64,000 bases of DNA from Lucinisca nassula (lineage: Eukaryota > Mollusca > Bivalvia > Lucinida > Lucinidae), in NCBI GenBank assembly GCA_963580285.1, contig OY757019.1, positions 60,904,587-60,968,586 of the forward strand. The letters are read 5' to 3'. Position 1 is the stretch's first letter; every line of letters starts with the position of its first letter. The notes under the pieces are model-generated. The model saw nothing but the letters and a program-made list of their open reading frames with translations. It made no database searches and was not told the origin of the DNA. The position numbers were made by a program, and so were the translations under genes. Positions 10,441 through 20,699 of the stretch are shown piece after piece.

Positions 10441-11228
10441 TCTCATTTACTATCCCTTTTGAGACCACAGGGGTTGATATATCTTTAAAATCAAGGCAAA
10501 CAGTCGATCAATTCATGTCGTGGATATCAAGCGCTGTTTGGTTGTAAAATAGTAAAGATAATGTTTTTGCTACGCCATGATATCCAAATTTTCTAAATCA
10601 TTTTTATATTTCACATCTTATGTTAAAAGCCTGACTTTCTGTCTTTTTAATAAGCTTGCAATTAAAAGAAATGTAAAATTAGCTGTAAATCCCCGAGATT
10701 TGTTTTTGTTTCAAATAAACACTTAGGCCATTTTATGGTGTTGAACTAATACGATATTGATACATCAGAGACTCAGAGACTACCCACAGCTTTGGCTAAT
10801 GGCCATAAAACTCCATTGTTTCATCTTCAATAAATTTATAAATCTGTAACTAGGTGTGAAGTAATTACGCCGTCATTTAGCATCATGGTCAATCATTTAC
10901 CTGTCAGCAATTGATATACGCATATAAATAGAATATGCAAATTTTCAATAATATACATATGTAATGAATGAATGCATACCCAGAATAATCCTGGTGAATT
11001 TGTTGTAAAAGACTTGCTGGTAAATGGGGGCATGGTAAATGGGGGAAAGTGGCTGCTTTATCAGCCCGGGGTAGGCATCAGTGACACAAACCTACGCGAA
11101 CTAGAAAGAGGGTATTGTACAATCCAAACAGCAAACACAATGATGCGGACCAGGCTGATCTGTACCTTTGATGTTCGCAGATGGCAACAGATTTTATTGC
11201 TTATAACGTGACATAGTAGTCCTATCTA
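10441..11228. other. No gene recognised
   Basis: AT-rich unique-looking sequence. One 79-codon plus-strand frame (10972-11211) ends inside a MITE-2-like fragment (about 11130-11170) and has no recognisable domain. Confidence 0.5.
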
Positions 11229-11513
11229 AGCATTAGGAAAGTGCATTATACAAATACACTGTAAACTTTACCGTCGAAAACATAGGTAAATTTTAAGATG
11301 AAAAATTGTGATATTTTTTCTTATTTCTGCTCAAAATATAGATTGTGGGTACTCGTTAGAACCGCCTCATCGAGGCGGTTCTAACGAATACCCACAATCT
11401 ATATTTTAGAGCAGAAATAAGAAAAATAAGGGTTATCCCTGTAAACTCCAGTTTCACTATGTAAAAGTGGGATTCATTGGGGTCAAAATTATATAGGCGT
11501 GTTTTCGTGATGG
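11229..11513. mobile_element. MITE-1 copy, near full length
   Basis: The central palindrome GGTACTCGTTAGAACCGCCT C / GAGGCGGTTCTAACGA is almost perfect, extended by CTTATTTCTGCTC arms. The right end TATAGGCGTGTTTTCGTGAT GG is the family terminus. The left end is diverged. Confidence 0.85.
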
Positions 11514-13050
11514 CTAGCATTGTTCAGACAGATTATGTTTTTGAGTTTCAACTTCTGAAACAAACTTCCATTTATACACAAGAAGATCCAACGTCACATT
11601 TGTCATAATCATATCTTCTCTATACATAAATTTATCAGCCGCTTCATGATAACACATGCATTCTGCACCATCTGCCTAGGGAAGATTAAGCTTAGCCTTC
11701 GCGGCCGTTCTGTCTTAAGGGCGACGTTAATGTTTCCCATTTGGAGAATCCCAAGCCCGTAGAAGCCTCCTGATGGCCGTAAAGGCTCTAATCAGACTGC
11801 GTGAATGCGTAGTTTAAATAGAGTCTTCGCTGACCAAACTTGTCGAAAACCTGTTGTCTTGAAACGCGACTCCAACGCATTTAGAGAGAAATTCTTTACA
11901 AACGGCAGACCCATATTTTACTTTGACAGACTAATTTTAGAAATGTGTTTAATATTATTTCTGACTTTCCCTTCCAGAATTATATTCCTGTGAAATAGGC
12001 ACCAGCGATCTGGAGAGCTTAGACACCCGTAGTTTCTTAGGACTTAACATCTGCAATATTCTGAAAATGACAAATGAACAAGTCAAGCCAAATTTTGGCC
12101 ACAAATGTGCTAATTGCAAGATAATAACTAGCACTAGTTCTGCCTAAACACAGTCTGCCTGACAGTAAGACTCGGAGAAAATATTAATGACAGTTAGAAA
12201 GTTGGGTCATTTATTACTTTGGACGAGCGTTGCTGAGCAGCAATTTATCATATCAACGACTTGCATCATCGAAAGGACTTTTCTAGCCCCTGGATAGTCG
12301 CTTGTGATTAAAAGCTTTTCGTCTGAATCTCACCTAACGTAAACTTACAAATCACCCGCGATATGTGAAAACGTGTCTTTAGACATGCGCAGCAAAGACG
12401 GATCAGACTACGCAGTCTGACCAGAGTCTTCACTGTGCCCCATACAGATGCCAGATGTCCTAGAGCTTGTTCATGCCGAGACGGTAGCTCATTGTGTAGA
12501 CAGGCTGATAAGATTCTTCGCTGAGTTTAAGTGTCAAGCGGTACATTTTTGCTCGTGGTGGCTGTAATGATCTGAAGCTGTTGTCAATGTTATAAATGAG
12601 CAAAGATTCGACGTGTTTCGTGTCGGCTACAATAAAGAGTTAGGCTTTTGTTCGACTATCTTGAAAACATATGGAGGAGTTTAGAAAAGCAACAATGACC
12701 GAATTGTCAACCTCAGATACCACTGTAAGGGCGATTTATAAAGAAAATAAACGTTGAATTTGATACTTTGATTACGAAATTTAACAATACCGGCGCGTGC
12801 TCTATTAAACACCTAGCAGTAGCCGTCGTTCTGAAACCGCCTATTAAATCATTAGGTTAATGTCTGTTTGTAAAAGATGATGTCCACTTTCGAACGCCTT
12901 TTACCCCTCAAAATGCATTTGATCTGTTTCAAATCGTGAAAAGATCAAAGTTTTTGCACCGATTTAATGTATCATTACTTTGTGTACAAAAATGTGATTA
13001 TCGCATACCTAGAAGACCTCTTTTGTACATGTTAATATAGGAATTTTACT
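11514..13050. other. Mostly unassigned; small palindromes and one possible first exon
   Basis: Apart from MITE-2-like palindrome fragments near 11770-11850 and 12390-12440, no repeat or gene is recognised. A short frame starts with ATG at 12671 and runs 18 codons to a GTAAGG donor-like site at 12725. It could be a first coding exon but has no other support. Confidence 0.4.
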
Positions 13051-13312
13051 GTTTGTTTATTTGATTTGAGGTTTAACGTCCCCGTCAACGCTATATAGGT
13101 TGCTTCCAATTTTGTGGGACTTTTACCCGACAGTGAGATGAAATGACATCTCAAGCCCTGTCGCCATTGAAACCAATTGGGTTTATAAGCATGGGCTCGC
13201 ACAAACTTAGATCCTCTAAGCGGTCTACCAGTACTCGTGTGCGGTCGGTTTCTGCTCTGCGTGGAAGCATCATGCAGCCCATATATTTCTTCAAGCCCCG
13301 ATGGGCGGGGGG
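13051..13312 (-). mobile_element. SINE-B copy, full length
   Basis: Reverse-complement orientation: GTTTGTTTATTTGATTTGAG (tail) to GCCCCGATGGGCGGGG (head). All internal boxes are present, including GACATCTCAAGCCCTGTCGC and GCATCATGCAGCCC. Reading frames overlapping it are chance frames. Confidence 0.85.
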
Positions 13313-13403
13313 GCCAGTGGAATTTTACTGTGCTCACATTAAAGATTATAGGGGTTGGGGAGGGACTCGATAGAAATGCTTCTGTGAGGCGTTTTTTTTT
13401 TAA

Positions 13404-13595
13404 CCCATTCAATACCAGAAACCCAAAAACGGGTAGTTGGCAAACAGTGCAGGCCCTGATCAGGGCCTACACTGTTTGCAAAATTTTCAGCCAATTTCCA
13501 AATAGTTTTGAAGAAAACACAACCTGACACCCCTAAATTTTGAAATTGACTCCTGCTTTATGTAAGATTGAATATTACATTTGGTATAAAAAGGG
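13404..13595. mobile_element. MITE-2 copy with TTAA target sites
   Basis: Flanked by TTAA at 13400-13403 and 13596-13599. Ends are CCCATTCAATACC and, inverted, CCCTTTTTATACC. The core palindrome is AAACAGTGCAGGCCCTGATC followed by its complement. TTAA duplication plus CCC...GGG ends are hallmarks of piggyBac-type elements, so this is probably a piggyBac-derived MITE. No coding. Confidence 0.8.
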
Positions 13596-13867
13596 TTAAA
13601 CTACAATTTTTGTGTTGGGCATCAGTTAGGAAATTAATATTTTCCTTTATAAACCCGAAATTTTCAATATGGGCCAGCCGACAAGTCTTAGGCGAGCCTG
13701 TGCGTGTTACTCTCAGACCTTTAGGAGAGAACTTGAAGTAGCTTCATGCCTGCGCATTCTCCAGTTTACTTAACAGAATGTATATTGGAGAATGCGAAGG
13801 GCTCCTGTTAGCTACAGATTCAGTTCTAGATTCATTTTTGTTTTAGCACAAGACGTCTTTCAAATAG

Positions 13868-14125
13868 AGGGCGCTCCAATCCTTTCTCGGCATCTTTCAG
13901 TTTGTTGTTCTGTTCGGGGCTGTATCTGATGGGGTACGAGTTTGTGCTTGCGTCTCCCATGGTTCTATTCTTGGTCCCCTTCTATTTCTCATTCTTTGGA
14001 ATGAAATTGATCTATCCACCGATGTCGCAAGCTTATATAGCGTCGTTAAAAACCCACAAACTGCAGATCTCACTGTAAACTTAGATCTGGGAACTTTAAA
14101 TGGTCTTTCTGCGATGGAGCATTAG
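13868..14125 (+). pseudogene. LINE reverse transcriptase remnant (QGS-ILGPLLF region)
   Basis: An open frame without its own ATG, closing with TAG at 14123. It encodes CVSHGSILGPLLFLI, matching the conserved block PQGSILGPLLFLIYINDL of CR1/Jockey/L2-type LINE reverse transcriptases, with Pro-Gln altered to Ser-His. It continues DLSTDVASLYSVVKNPQTAD, which is like the segment after the catalytic F/YADD box, but the box itself is deleted. Upstream, FGAVSDGVRV resembles the segment before the QGS block. The rest of the polymerase is missing. It ends exactly where the inverted-repeat unit at 14125 begins. It is non-functional. The similarity is recalled from the family, not computed. Confidence 0.75.
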
Positions 14126-14151
14126 GGCCAGGTACACTTTTATTTCTTTTG

Positions 14152-14425
14152 ATAGGTATCTCGAAATTTCGACTTAGTAACTCGAAATTTCGACTTAGGG
14201 GCTCGAAATTTCAACTAAGTGTCTCGAAAGTACGACTTATTAACTCGAAATTTCGACGTAGTATCTCAAAATTTCGACGTAGTATCTCAAAATGTCGACT
14301 TAATAGCTCGAAATTTCGACTTAGTATCTCGACATTCTGACTTAACTCGAAATGTCGACTTAGTATTTCGAAATTTAGACTTATTATCTCGAAATTTTGA
14401 CTTATTATCTCGAAATTTCGTCATA
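14152..14425 (+). repeat. Minisatellite array, left arm
   Basis: About 15 units of the form ATCTCGAAATTTCGACTTAG, 17-20 bp, with point changes. The unit itself contains the palindrome CGAAATTTCG, so each unit can also fold alone. The frames seen across it are repeat artefacts. Confidence 0.9.
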
Positions 14426-15030
14426 ATAACTGGAAGCTGACTCTGTGATCTGCGATCTGCCTTCAACTCTGAATTGGAATTAGCCATAACAGGAATCTGG
14501 TTGTGGCCAACTCGGAGTTGAAAGAAGACCTCAGGCCTCAGAGCCAACTTTCCACAACTTCATTATCACGGTTTGAATATGGAGCTTGGATATATTTGCA
14601 TGTTTAGCACCAGAAGTCATGCCTCATTTTAAGAACCAACCATTTGCCACTAGATCTGTGTGCCAAACCCCGCCGTTACGGAATGAGACATTGGTTTGGC
14701 TAGCTATAGGAGCTCGGATTTGAATCCCCTGGAACATACTTGAGAGATTCTTGGGCGTCGGATACAGGGTATTGAACCTCCCCCCCCCACACACACACAC
14801 GTGGCTAGAGCTGACCAGTCATCAAATGAATTCGACGTCTGACTGATGGGATAAACGTAGGGTCTAGGAATCTGCTGCTCTATACTTAAACAGACGTCTG
14901 TTTAGTGAGAGATGATACATCTTGAACACGAAACGTATTCTGGTATTAAATACCGCATGTTCCTGCCGGTTGTTGCTTTGTTGTTCGTGTTGCACAGTTT
15001 ACCATTTTTATCATTCGACCCAAAGTAACT

Positions 15031-15303
15031 AGCTACAAAAGCTTCTCGCCTGCTATTGTCCACGTGACAATCACTGACCATGTACACCATGCAGGTACCG
15101 GTTATGTATTGAAGGTCTGTTCTGCGGCGTCTGATCAGGGTCTACACTCTTTGCAATGTCCATGTTCACCGGCCCAGTCCACATGGCCCACGGACGTCAC
15201 AAGAAGATTAGCGCTGCCATAAATAACAGGTACATGTACATGGATTTTGACCATGGTCAGTGATAGTCACGTGGACAATAGCAGGCGGGAATCTTCTGTA
15301 GTT
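15031..15303. mobile_element. Inverted repeat of ~50 bp with ~170 bp spacer
   Basis: Left arm 15031-15081 (GCCTGCTATTGTCCACGTGA CAATCACTGACCATG) pairs with right arm 15251-15303 with few mismatches. The spacer includes MITE-2-like TTCTGCGGCGTCTGATCAGG at about 15120-15140. Probably a small palindromic MITE. Confidence 0.65.
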
Positions 15304-15574
15304 AGCAACTTTTAGTAAATTGCTAATTAATCGACCCACGCGCGGCGTCTGATAGGATCTACACGTTTTGCTTATAGTATAGGAATTTAAAGGTTAAACT
15401 AAACATGTACCAATCCACACTCGAAGACAATCGACCCACCAGTGCTGTCCGTGTTTTGATCTATAAATGATTTTTACAGCAATCATTTCATGAGAAAGTT
15501 TGATACCGAAACCACCGTAAGAGCTAAAACTGTCAAATGTGACTTTTAGCCCGCTTTCATTTTACTGAAACGGG

Positions 15575-16925
15575 ACTGAATGCGTTACGTCCTGATGAGT
15601 CAGAAAACATCTGGGTTTTTTTTTACATTATACACATGCTTGGGGCCTCTAGTTTTAGTTCTTGAGAAATATTTGATAAAAATTAACATTGGCCAATATA
15701 GAAAGAAGAATGAGAGAACATATGAAACAAGATGTGTTTGTGAAACACGAACATGTCCCCGGGCATGGTCATTTTTTTTTCAAAGTTGGTCACAGTTCAA
15801 AGTCAAGGTCACAGGTCAAGATTGTTGGTTTGAGTGGAAAGCCCTTGGCACAAGGAACTTACATGCCAAATATGTAGTCTCTATCTTAACCGGTTCGAAA
15901 GTTATTAACAATGATATTTTTTTTCTTTCAAGTAGGTCAAGGTCACAGGTCAAAAATTTTTGCATGAGTGTAAAGCTCTTGTCACAAGGAGTGAGTGTGA
16001 GTGAGTGTTTCAGTTTTACGTCCCACCAACAGCTAAGGTCATACAGAGACGGGACCTCGGTTTAAAGACCCATCCGAAAGTCTGGAGAAGCCCGGGATCG
16101 AACCTGCGACCCCTGGTTTACAAGGCGAGTAGCGTAACCACTCGACCACGGAGGCTTCTCTTGTCACAAGGAACATACATGCCAAATATGAAGGCTCAAA
16201 CGATTCAAAAGTTATGATCAATTTTTATTCGTTCTTTTAAGTAGGCCAAGGTCATGCTAAAAACAAATTGAATGAATGTAAAGCTCTTATCACAAGGAAC
16301 CTACATGCCAATTATGAAGGCTCTATTCCAAACGGTTCGAAAGTTAAGACCAAAATGTTATTTTTTTCTTTTAAGTAGGTCAAAGGTCAAGGTCACAGGT
16401 CCAAAAGTTTTGCATGAATGTAAAGCTCTTGTTACAAGGAACCTACATGCTAAATATGAAGGCTGTATCTCAAACGGTTCAAAAGTTATGACCAATGCTA
16501 TATGTTTCTTTTATGTAGGTCAAAGGTCGAGGTCACAGGTCAATTTTTTTTGTGTGAATGTAAAGCTCTTGTCACAAGGAACCTACATGCAAAATATTAA
16601 GGCTGTATATCAAATGGTTCAAAAGTGATGACCAAATTGTTGTTTTTTATTTTAAGCAGGTCAAAGGTCAAGGTCACAGATCAAATTTTTTTTGCATGAG
16701 TGTAAAGCTTTTGTCACAAGGAACATACATGCCAATTATGAAGGCTGTATCTCAAGTAGTTCAAAAGTTATGACCAATGCTATTTTTATCTTTTAAGTAG
16801 GTCAAAGGTCAAGGTCACAGGTCAATTTTTTTGCATGAATGTGAAGCTCTTGTCACAAGGAACGTTCAAACCAACAAACAAACCAACAAACAAACAGACA
16901 TGGCACAAACAATATGTCCCCGCTA
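15575..16925 (-). repeat. Pearl-like tandem core array 3
   Basis: About seven units of roughly 140-150 bp carrying AGGTCAAAGGTCAAGGTCAC, GCATGAATGTAAAGCTCTTG, TCACAAGGAACCTACATGCC and AAATATGAAGGCTGTATCTC; clear units start near 15775. The array ends in a CAAACAAACAGAC run and ACAATATGTCCCCGCTATCG. Array 7 (34.6-35.9 kb) is the same family in the opposite orientation. Overlapping frames are broken and not genes. Confidence 0.8.
15991..16157 (-). mobile_element. tRNA-headed SINE (SINE-F) with perfect 15 bp target duplication
   Basis: On the minus strand it starts GCCTCCGTGGTCGAGTGGTT ACGCTACTCGCC, with B box GGTTCGATCCC, and ends in a short body plus a CACTCACTCACAC tail. It is bounded by CTCTTGTCACAAGGA at 15976-15990 and 16158-16172. 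The flanking array unit reads continuously once the insert is removed. The head is tRNA-like but carries no closed acceptor stem. Confidence 0.88.
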
Positions 16926-17065
16926 TCGCTACCGAGCACATAAAAATACACCGAGAAAGGTCATTGTCTTCTACACGATACAAGTAAGCGGATAATAACC
17001 ATAGGCTCTACACAATGTTATCACGTAATTTGAATACTCTGCTTCTAGCTTTATGGTCCAATGGT

Positions 17066-17112
17066 TTTATCGGGGCGGACGGACGGACAGACAGACAAAA
17101 ATACAGAAGTAC
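17066..17112 (+). repeat. (GGAC)n/(AGAC)n microsatellite
   Basis: GGACGGACGGACAGACAGAC run like those that close the pearl-like arrays. Here no core units sit directly beside it. Confidence 0.75.
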
Positions 17113-17369
17113 GGAGGAACAGATGTAAACCAATATACTCGCACATTTTTCAAAGCGGGGTTCAACGAAACGGGAGTGTTTAACATCAACTGTGTGTATA
17201 CTCGCTTATAGCACAAGCTCAGCAAATATCCTTGAGCCAAGGTTACTAAAAATAGCTATAGCTCAATGGCATTTTCAGTGTTAGAGAGCTACCTGTGGCG
17301 ACTCATTCTGCTGGTCAGTGCAGTTTGTGCTATAAAGTGTAATATATCGTAAAAGTCTGGATATTAAGA

Positions 17370-17757
17370 CGGAATTTCAAGATACTCAGTCTAAATTTCG
17401 AGTTATTAAGTCGAAATTTCGAGTAAATAAGTCGATATTGCGAGTTATTAAGTCGAATTCTCGAGATATTAAGTCGAAATTTCGGGTTAATAAGACGAAA
17501 TTTTGAAATACTAAGTCGACTTAATAAATCGAAATTTCGACTTAATAAATCGAAATTTCGTGTTATTATGTCGAAATTTCGAGATACTAAGTCGAACTTT
17601 CGTGTTTTTATGTCGAAATTTCGAGATACTATGTCGAAATTTCTAGTTCAAAAGTCGAAATTTCGAGGTACTAAGTCGAAATTTCGAGTTAATAAGTCGA
17701 AATTTCGAGTTAATAAGTCGAAATGTAGAGATACTAAGTCGAAATTTAGAGATACTT
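17370..17757 (-). repeat. Minisatellite array, right arm (inverse of left arm)
   Basis: About 20 units of AAGTCGAAATTTCGAGTTAA/ATACT type, the exact complement of the unit at 14152-14425. The two arrays could pair over hundreds of bases. Confidence 0.9.
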
Positions 17758-17799
17758 ATCAAAAGAAAAAGGTATATCTGGCCCTGGTGTTCTTACGTA

Positions 17800-18290
17800 T
17801 CTTTCGGACTGGTATATTTTTTATCATGTTTTGTCACTTTGTCACTTTTCTATGTTTTATTTAAAAACATTTTAATCATTTCCAACTTTATAGTTTTTAT
17901 TATAAGAGCTATTTGCCTCGCGCCCATTTCGCTACCACACCTACATTATCTAAGGGGCAAAGTCTTGAAGTTATTTTTGGGTACAAGAAATTGAAAATGC
18001 AAACCCTTACCAAACAAGACAAGACTATATAGGACTTAGTGTGCATTCAGACTAAGAAATAGCATTTACTAAGCTTATGAAAACAAAATGCTGCAATCAA
18101 CAGAAAATCCAAGTCTGTATCAGGACATTTGGCAAAGAGGATTTAACAAAAGATCTTTGTATTCTTAAAATCAGCTCTTTGAACAGGTGAAAAAAAACAC
18201 ATTTTGACACCTTTAATCCTTATCCTGCTGAATGATTAACCCCCTTTCTGAGTATGAACCAATCAAATTTCTTAATATAAAATGGTGTCG
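17800..18290. other. No gene recognised
   Basis: AT-rich unique-looking sequence with no long frame, repeat or RNA motif that I can identify. Confidence 0.5.
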
Positions 18291-18291
18291 C

Positions 18292-18525
18292 GCTATGGTG
18301 CAGTGGTAAAGAATCGAATTTCAGATCAAAAGGTAGCCAGTTCGATCCCCACAAGCGCCAAGAGTTGTTTCCTTGAGTAAGCGACTTTATCCACCATCAC
18401 GAAACACGCCTATATACTTTTGACCTCATTGAACCCCACTTTTATGTAGAAAAACTGGGGTTTACAGGGGGAAACCTTATTTTCTTATTAGGCGGTTCTA
18501 ACGAGTACCCACAATCTAATTATTA
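18292..18525 (+). mobile_element. tRNA-like head fused to half of MITE-1
   Basis: 18292-18362 has an A-box-like TGGTGCAGTGGTAAAG and a B-box-like AGTTCGATCCCC. From 18397 it becomes the MITE-1 left half (CCATCACGAAACACGCCTAT A, CCCACTTTTATGTAG, GGGGTTTACAGGGG). It ends in GGCGGTTCTAACGAGTACCC and an ATT microsatellite. The second half of the MITE palindrome is missing. Confidence 0.65.
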
Positions 18526-18554
18526 TTATTATTATTATTATTTGTTGTTCAAAT

Positions 18555-18645
18555 TCACGAACTGAATAACAAACTGTGTAGATCCTGATCAGATGGCTTC
18601 TTCAGAGGCCATCTGACCTGAAACTATACTGTTTGCGAAATTACC
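18555..18645. mobile_element. MITE-2 core palindrome, diverged
   Basis: AACTGTGTAGATCCTGATCA GATGGC pairs with GCCATCTGACCTGAAACTATACTG around a CTTCTTCAGA loop. The TTAA ends are not visible. Confidence 0.55.
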
Positions 18646-18767
18646 GTTAATCGTATACAGCAGAATAAAGGTTAATACTCCTTGCAAGTGACAATACCAT
18701 TGGCAGAGACTGGGTGTGATCCCTTTTCTTGGCTACTCAAAAGTCAAGTGAAGCACACATAAAATTA

Positions 18768-18865
18768 CAGTCGAACTTCAATGGCTCGAACAGATTACGG
18801 ACCACGAAAATCTGTTCGAGACAGGGGTAGTTCGAGCCAATGAGGGTTATTGCCGAGAGGCATAA
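18768..18865. mobile_element. CAGT-type MITE terminus fragment
   Basis: Starts ACAGTCGAACTTCAATGGCT and contains its inverted partner GTTCGAGCCAATGAGG about 50 bp on. Related to 8666-8725. Probably a pogo-like remnant. The following 18870-19655 is AT-rich with no recognised feature apart from a small palindrome, CTCATGAATATTAATGAG, at about 19480. Confidence 0.5.
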
Positions 18866-19655
18866 CGGGGTAAATTTGGGGACGTCTTTCCGATCCCGTT
18901 ATGCCCATTTATATTTGATACACACCTATTTTCCCATGAATTTTCTCTCATTTTAACCTACAATGCATACTCTGTAGCTTTAAACTTTTTTTAAATAATT
19001 TTGAACTACCATATTTTCCATTTTGCTGTTGCCTTGTACATTTTTCTCATGCCCTTTGATTACTGTGTATCTTATTCATAATTTAGGATAGAAACGAGAA
19101 ATTTCAATTCGAAATTCAAGCTTAAACTTACAATTAAAGTATTTTTTTTAATGTTTAAAACTACCATTTAATTAAAATTTTATTCCAACTAGTTAATGTA
19201 AGTGTTTCTACATGCCTTTTGAACAAATCACTAAGTATATATTATATCGTCCTCTTACAAATACTGGACCTTGAATTTGAATTATTTGAGAAAAAATATT
19301 TAAAATTTTAATTTAAGGTTTGCAATTGAAAATATGAGAAAACTAGTTTAGCATATTAGTTGAGATCAGTTTCAATAATTCAAATAGGTGATTATACTGG
19401 ACTATAAAACACAAGGTATTTCATATTTAAAAAAAGTTTAAAAAATTTAATGTGCATCTATGATATCATAGAATACCTCATGAATATTAATGAGGCGGTC
19501 TGAAGCTGCTCTGTTTCTATGATATAGTTCACACTTCAAATTGTAATATCTTGGACACTAATAAAGATAATTTGATGCGGTTTTCAACCTTCTATTCTTT
19601 TAATCAATGTCCTTTTAAATTTAATGGATTTCTATATCTTTGTATTTGACCTTTA

Positions 19656-20335
19656 AAATGTCCAAAATTTCAAAGGGCCATAACTCAAGAAAAAAATCGT
19701 TTTTTTTTTTTTAAGTTGATTAGTTCATCTTCTCATCGTCCCCACTCAGTCTGTAAAGTTTCAGGGCAATAGCTGCAATGGTTTTTGGAATATCTTGCTT
19801 ACAAGCTTAAAATGCCTAAAGTTCCAACGGGTCATTACTCAAGAAAAAACATTTCGGACTTTTTCCAAAAGATAATCAGTCCATCTACTCATCATCTCGA
19901 GCCAGACTGTAAAGTTTCAGGGCAATAGCTCGAATCCTTTTTGAGATACCTTGCTTACAAGCTTAAAACGCCCAAAGCTTCAAAGGCCCATAACTTTAAG
20001 TAGACAACTTCAGATTTTTATTCATAAGTTAATCAGTTCATATTCTCATCATCCCAAACCAGTATGTGAAGTTTCAGTGCAACAGCTCTAATGTTTTTTT
20101 AGATATATTGCTTACAAGATTTCAAAGCATTTTTGTAAAGGGGCATAAATCCAGAAAAGGGAATAATTCTGATGAGAAAAAAAAAGAGGTCCGTTATTTT
20201 TTTCATAAGAAATCCATATATGAAATTTCAAAAACCTAGCATGCACGGTTCAAAAAATATGCTATGCAGTAAAAAGCGGGACGGACGGAAGGACGGATGG
20301 ACGAAAGGGGGGAAGAATTAGAATCATCAACGTAA
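19656..20335 (-). repeat. Pearl-like tandem core array 4
   Basis: Four to five units of roughly 135 bp with AAAGGGCCATAACTCAAG, TCAGTTCATCTTCTCATC, CTGTAAAGTTTCAGGGCAAT and TTGCTTACAAGCTTAAAA. It ends at 20277-20310 in GGGACGGACGGAAGGACGGA, the same microsatellite type that closes the other arrays. Confidence 0.8.
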
Positions 20336-20380
20336 CAACATAAATGATTAGGGAAAGATTCTGAACCACCAACACAAAAG

Positions 20381-20593
20381 ATGAAGGAACCACAGCAAAA
20401 GCACCGACTTGGACTATTTAAGACTACCTACCTCTCTGACCAATTGCCACCCAATGTAAGAGGAGCCATTCTACGAAACGCGAACACTTACTCGCACCAA
20501 CCGGTTCTTCAACTCATCCCGTCTACTATAAGAACTTGGAACGATTTACCTGTAGCAGGTTTTAAAATAAAATATCTCGACATATTTTATTGA
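20381..20593 (+). pseudogene. LINE ORF2 C-terminal remnant
   Basis: A 70-residue frame whose end reads LQLIPSTIRTWNDLP. This matches the conserved C-terminal motif of many CR1/Jockey/RTE-X-type LINE ORF2 proteins (F-F-P-R-T-I-R-x-W-N-x-L-P). The preceding YLSDQLPPNVRGAILRNANT fits the usual linker. Reverse transcriptase and endonuclease domains are absent upstream, where array 4 lies instead. The stop falls a few residues early compared with similar proteins, and the coding-like sequence downstream (to about 20700) is out of frame. The call rests on motif recognition only. Confidence 0.6.
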
Positions 20594-20699
20594 CGGCTAT
20601 AGAAAAGTTTTGATAACTTACATGCCCGCTTACGCATTCACGCCTGTATCCCATGCCCGTCTCGTGAATATTTCAGGTATTCTGTAATGTGCAAGATTA

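Larger units (their letters stand above)
14125..17790. mobile_element. 3.7 kb unit bounded by inverted minisatellite arrays
   Basis: The outer ends match in inverted orientation: AGGGCCAGGTACACTTTTAT TTCTTTTGATA on the left and the complement of TATCAAAAGAAAAAGGTATA TCTGGCCCT on the right. Inside each end lies a tandem array of the same roughly 18-20 bp unit in opposite orientation. The interior (14430-17345) carries a 270 bp inverted repeat, a pearl-like array and a SINE, but no transposase. Foldback-type transposons of Drosophila have terminal repeats made of tandem units, so that is the closest known parallel. I see no clear target-site duplication. The stretches 14430-15030, 15304-15570 and 17120-17345 hold nothing I recognise. 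Confidence 0.6.

Noticed and set aside
14152..14425. CRISPR-like array
   Set aside because: The unit repeats without unique spacers and contains point variation throughout; the organism is a metazoan. The same holds for the 33 bp minisatellite at 38562.
15592..15612. Hammerhead-like CTGATGA followed by GAAA
   Set aside because: Only four bases separate the two cores, so no stem II can form, and no stem I partner is visible.
15580..16065. 161-codon plus-strand frame, the longest in the window
   Set aside because: It runs through a pearl-like array and a SINE-F insertion; composition follows the repeats and no domain is recognisable.
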